Source: an archaeon (GTDB lineage: Archaea > Asgardarchaeota > Heimdallarchaeia > Hodarchaeales > S146-22). Taken from it: a DNA stretch of 7,030 bases. Of this stretch, positions 5,356 through 7,030 are shown in pieces. The DNA is taken from positions 1 to 7,030 of the forward strand of contig JAJRXH010000733.1 in the NCBI GenBank assembly GCA_024276395.1, written 5' to 3'. Within the stretch, counting starts at the first letter, position 1, and each line of letters opens with the position of its first letter. The notes below the pieces were generated by a model that searched no databases, was not told where the DNA came from, and saw only the letters and a program-made list of their open reading frames with translations. The position numbers and the translations under genes were made by a program.

Positions 5356-5691
5356 ATGGAAGAAAGACAACTAGTCTACTTGCAATTAAGCAAGGAACTC
5401 ATCAAGAAAATAGACATCCTTGTAAAATTAGGTTACTTTCACGGTCGACGGAATGCTATCAGAAATCTACTCATGAATGCAGTAAAAAATTTCTTTAGCA
5501 ATGAAATAAGAGAAGAGCTTCTCGAGGCAATTGAACAAAATGAATTGCACGAAGATGAAATCCAATTAGTTAAAAACGAATTATTTGATTCCTCTTCTGA
5601 AACAATCAAGAGAATGGTGATTAACCACGAACGCATCTTTTCTCAAAAGGGAAACCCTTCCAATCATTCCAACAAGAACAGACGGTCATGA
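5356..5691 (+). CDS. ribbon-helix-helix (CopG/MetJ-like) transcription regulator
   Basis: A 111-residue protein. Residues 5-11 (QLVYLQL) form the DNA-contacting strand. Residues 12-26 (SKELIKKIDILVKLG) form helix A, and about 30-47 (GRRNAIRNLLMNAVKNFF) form helix B, with the Arg-rich turn before it characteristic of the fold. The C-terminal part (48-95) is charged and helical (EIREELLEAIEQNELHEDEIQLVKNEL) and could be a dimerisation or effector arm. The tail is polar (NPSNHSNKNRRS). RHH proteins bind DNA as dimers, often to inverted repeats in their own promoter. The pair of inverted 13-mers upstream fits that habit, though the link is inferred. It ends 14 bp before the stop of the methyltransferase on the opposite strand. 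An antitoxin role is less likely, because no small toxin gene is adjacent on this strand. Confidence 0.8.
   Translation: MEERQLVYLQLSKELIKKIDILVKLGYFHGRRNAIRNLLMNAVKNFFSNEIREELLEAIEQNELHEDEIQLVKNELFDSSSETIKRMVINHERIFSQKGNPSNHSNKNRRS
5647..5659 (-). terminator. possible terminator hairpin of the methyltransferase gene
   Basis: On the minus strand AAGGG-TTT-CCCTT is followed by TTG, making a short stem with a T-rich edge about 50 nt past the methyltransferase stop codon. It lies inside the 3' end of the convergent RHH gene. The loop is only 3 nt and the T-run is short, so this is weak. Confidence 0.25.
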
Positions 5692-5705
5692 CAAGTTTCT
5701 CTAAG

Positions 5706-6749
5706 TCAAAGACACTTTCTTCGTTTTTTTTCTAGGTATATCTTATAAGCCTGTGGATATCTTTCCTTTAATTCTTCTGGTGCTGGTAACCGTTCTGAAT
5801 AAGGAACGTATCCTTCTCCCACATGAACACGACTCAAATTCTCTTCAATGACCGACTGAAGGGAAGGATTAATTTCAAAACCGAAAAAATGCCTAAAAGA
5901 ACGCTTGGCTGCTACAGCAGCCGTTCCATTTCCCATAAACGGATCTAAAACGAGATCACCAGGCTTTGTGCTGAAATCAAGACAACGTTCAATCAGCTCG
6001 ACTGGAAGAACGGTACCATTCTTTTGTTGCTGAAAACGATAAACGCGATTAATTTCCCAGACATCAAGTGGATAGTGTTCAATCTTGTTGAAAAAATACT
6101 TTCTTGGATCTTTCACTAGAAAAAGTAAATGATAATGACTAGTTACGAACTTGCGACGAGTGAACACGCCAAATTGATACTTCCAAATAACATGATTCAC
6201 GAGATAGAGTCCGGCCTCACGAGATGCTGTTAAGATTGATTCAAGATTAGTCCAACCACTAAAAATGTATGCGCTAGCATGACGTTTCATTACCCGAGGA
6301 AGTAGAGAAATCCAGTTTTTTGAAAATTCAAGATACTTTTCGCGGGATATTTCAGCATACCCATCGACCACGAACCGACGATCACGATTATACACGTGCT
6401 CCTTGCCAGTAAAATCGAGACCAAAAGGTGGATCGGCCACGACAAGATCAATGCTCTCAGCCGGTAATCGTTTCAGTCCTTCAATGCAGTCCATATACTC
6501 AATGGTATCTGGGTGAAAAGGATGGATATCGTGATTCGCTTCATTAAAAAGCCTTTGTGCGTCTTCCACCTTCCAGTCATAAGTTGGTTTAAAGGAAAAA
6601 GCTGCCAATCCTGGTATGTAGCGTCTTTTTCTTTTTTGACGAGAGACATCTCCTCCTTTGACTTGATGATGTTCTTCTAATTTGTCTTCTCGCCCAATTC
6701 GCTGTTTTCCTAGAAATTTCTCTAAATCACCCATCAATGAACACTCCAT
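5706..6749 (-). CDS. beta-class DNA amino-methyltransferase (N6-adenine or N4-cytosine)
   Basis: A 347-residue SAM-dependent DNA methyltransferase. The catalytic motif IV is VADPPFG (104-110). The SAM-binding motif I, LDPFMGNGT (268-276), follows it, with the acidic ribose contact in FEIN (291-294). Motif IV before motif I defines the beta order. The segment between them (about 115-250, including YIFSGWTN and the region around 190-240) should hold the target-recognition region. DPPF rather than SPPY leans to N6-adenine, but N4-cytosine cannot be excluded and the target site cannot be read from sequence. The N-terminal 55 residues are basic and probably disordered (RQKRKRRY at 38-45). No endonuclease gene is adjacent, so within this window it is an orphan methylase. 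The Met at 6734, with GGAG 9 nt before it, is an alternative start that would remove five residues. Confidence 0.9.
   Translation of the reverse strand: MECSLMGDLEKFLGKQRIGREDKLEEHHQVKGGDVSRQKRKRRYIPGLAAFSFKPTYDWKVEDAQRLFNEANHDIHPFHPDTIEYMDCIEGLKRLPAESIDLVVADPPFGLDFTGKEHVYNRDRRFVVDGYAEISREKYLEFSKNWISLLPRVMKRHASAYIFSGWTNLESILTASREAGLYLVNHVIWKYQFGVFTRRKFVTSHYHLLFLVKDPRKYFFNKIEHYPLDVWEINRVYRFQQQKNGTVLPVELIERCLDFSTKPGDLVLDPFMGNGTAAVAAKRSFRHFFGFEINPSLQSVIEENLSRVHVGEGYVPYSERLPAPEELKERYPQAYKIYLEKKRRKCL
5724..5731 (+). terminator. T8 terminator of the RHH gene
   Basis: A run of eight T on the plus strand lies 32 nt after the RHH stop codon, preceded by other T-rich triplets. It lies inside the 3' coding end of the methyltransferase. 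The two convergent transcripts would therefore overlap by a few tens of nucleotides. Confidence 0.45.
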
Positions 6750-6822
6750 TTTCTTGTTTCAATATCGCCTGGATGCAACCTTGTCTTCCCTCAGAAAAAG
6801 ACGTCTCTCCATGATGAAAAAC

Positions 6823-6843
6823 TCACGCCGTGAATTAAAAAAG
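6823..6843 (-). promoter_or_regulatory. predicted methyltransferase promoter with adjoining palindrome
   Basis: On the minus strand the TATA-like CTTTTTTAATTC (6843-6832) is placed to start transcription near 6812, about 60 nt before the start codon. Overlapping its downstream edge is TCACG-C-CGTGA (6823-6833), a perfect odd palindrome. It is well placed to be an operator that would block transcription factor B or polymerase. Regulation of the methylase is inferred from position only. Confidence 0.35.
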
Positions 6844-6890
6844 TTGAGCAACTTTCTACCTACACCACACCAAGATCATCAAAAATGATG

Positions 6891-7030
6891 AAGAAAAAAA
6901 GAAAAACCACCCGTGACAAGGGTAATCCTACGAGGACTCGTTTTTTATCCTCGCAACGCACGGAACGACAGCAGCATCACGGATGACGCGATGCCGATGC
7001 TTGAAAGCCACGCATCACCGACGTGATGAC
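6891..7030 (-). ncRNA. structured RNA-like element, copy 2 of a repeat family
   Basis: Homologous to 1061-1200 over 140 bp and possibly cut by the window end. On the minus strand GATGC/GCATC (7016-7012 with 6994-6990) closes a 17-nt loop holding the invariant TTTCAAGCATCG. CGAGGA/TCCTCG (6953-6948 with 6936-6931) closes a second loop with the shared string TAAAAAACGAG. Then ACCC/GGGT (6923-6920 with 6912-6909) is followed by TTTTTCTTTTTTTC, the layout of a hairpin plus T-tract terminator. The 5' end can also form CATCAC-GTCG-GTGATG (7027-7012), which competes with the first stem. The methyltransferase promoter begins about 50 bp beyond its 3' end, so it is probably a separate transcription unit. 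No reading frame is conserved between the two copies. Confidence 0.55.

Overview
The window looks archaeal, most likely from an Asgard-type archaeon of low to moderate G+C. This is inferred from three things. One gene encodes a SOSS-B1/crenarchaeal-type OB-fold single-stranded DNA-binding protein. Another encodes a very large, sequon-rich beta-helix surface protein with Ig-like repeats and a C-terminal membrane anchor. The regulatory signals are archaeal in style: TATA-like boxes of the form CTTTTAAATG, T-tract terminators and few Shine-Dalgarno sites. No rRNA, tRNA or CRISPR array is visible, so the lineage cannot be fixed from sequence alone.

Layout. Positions 1-198 hold a TATA-type promoter carrying a repeated 13-mer, a strong stem-loop, and the terminator region of the SSB gene. 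Positions 199-687 (minus) are the SSB gene, with its promoter about 120 bp upstream of the start codon. Positions 690-1250 are non-coding and contain the first copy of a roughly 140-nt structured RNA-like element (1061-1200, minus). Positions 1251-4457 (minus) encode the surface protein. Positions 4458-5355 are a 900-bp non-coding stretch. It holds an unusually GC-rich, hairpin-dense segment (4916-5124) lying between two direct copies of the 13-mer, followed by a back-to-back pair of promoters that carry the 13-mer in inverted orientation. Positions 5356-5691 (plus) encode a small ribbon-helix-helix (RHH) regulator. It is convergent, with a 14-bp gap, with a beta-class DNA methyltransferase (5706-6749, minus). 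Positions 6891-7030 hold the second copy of the 140-nt element, at the window edge.

The most interesting content is non-coding. (1) Two homologous 140-nt elements, almost without indels over their length, both end in T-tracts on the minus strand. They share a 12-nt invariant loop motif and show compensatory changes in the stem closing that loop. This looks like an undescribed small RNA family. (2) A 13-mer, CTGAATAACTCTC, sits at a near-fixed distance downstream of three TATA-like boxes, at the expected transcription start, and also occurs once without a TATA box. It may be an operator or initiator shared by a small regulon that includes the RHH gene. (3) A compact, multi-hairpin, GC-rich candidate RNA lies between two direct copies of that 13-mer. 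The genes themselves are fairly ordinary. No restriction endonuclease accompanies the methyltransferase within the window.
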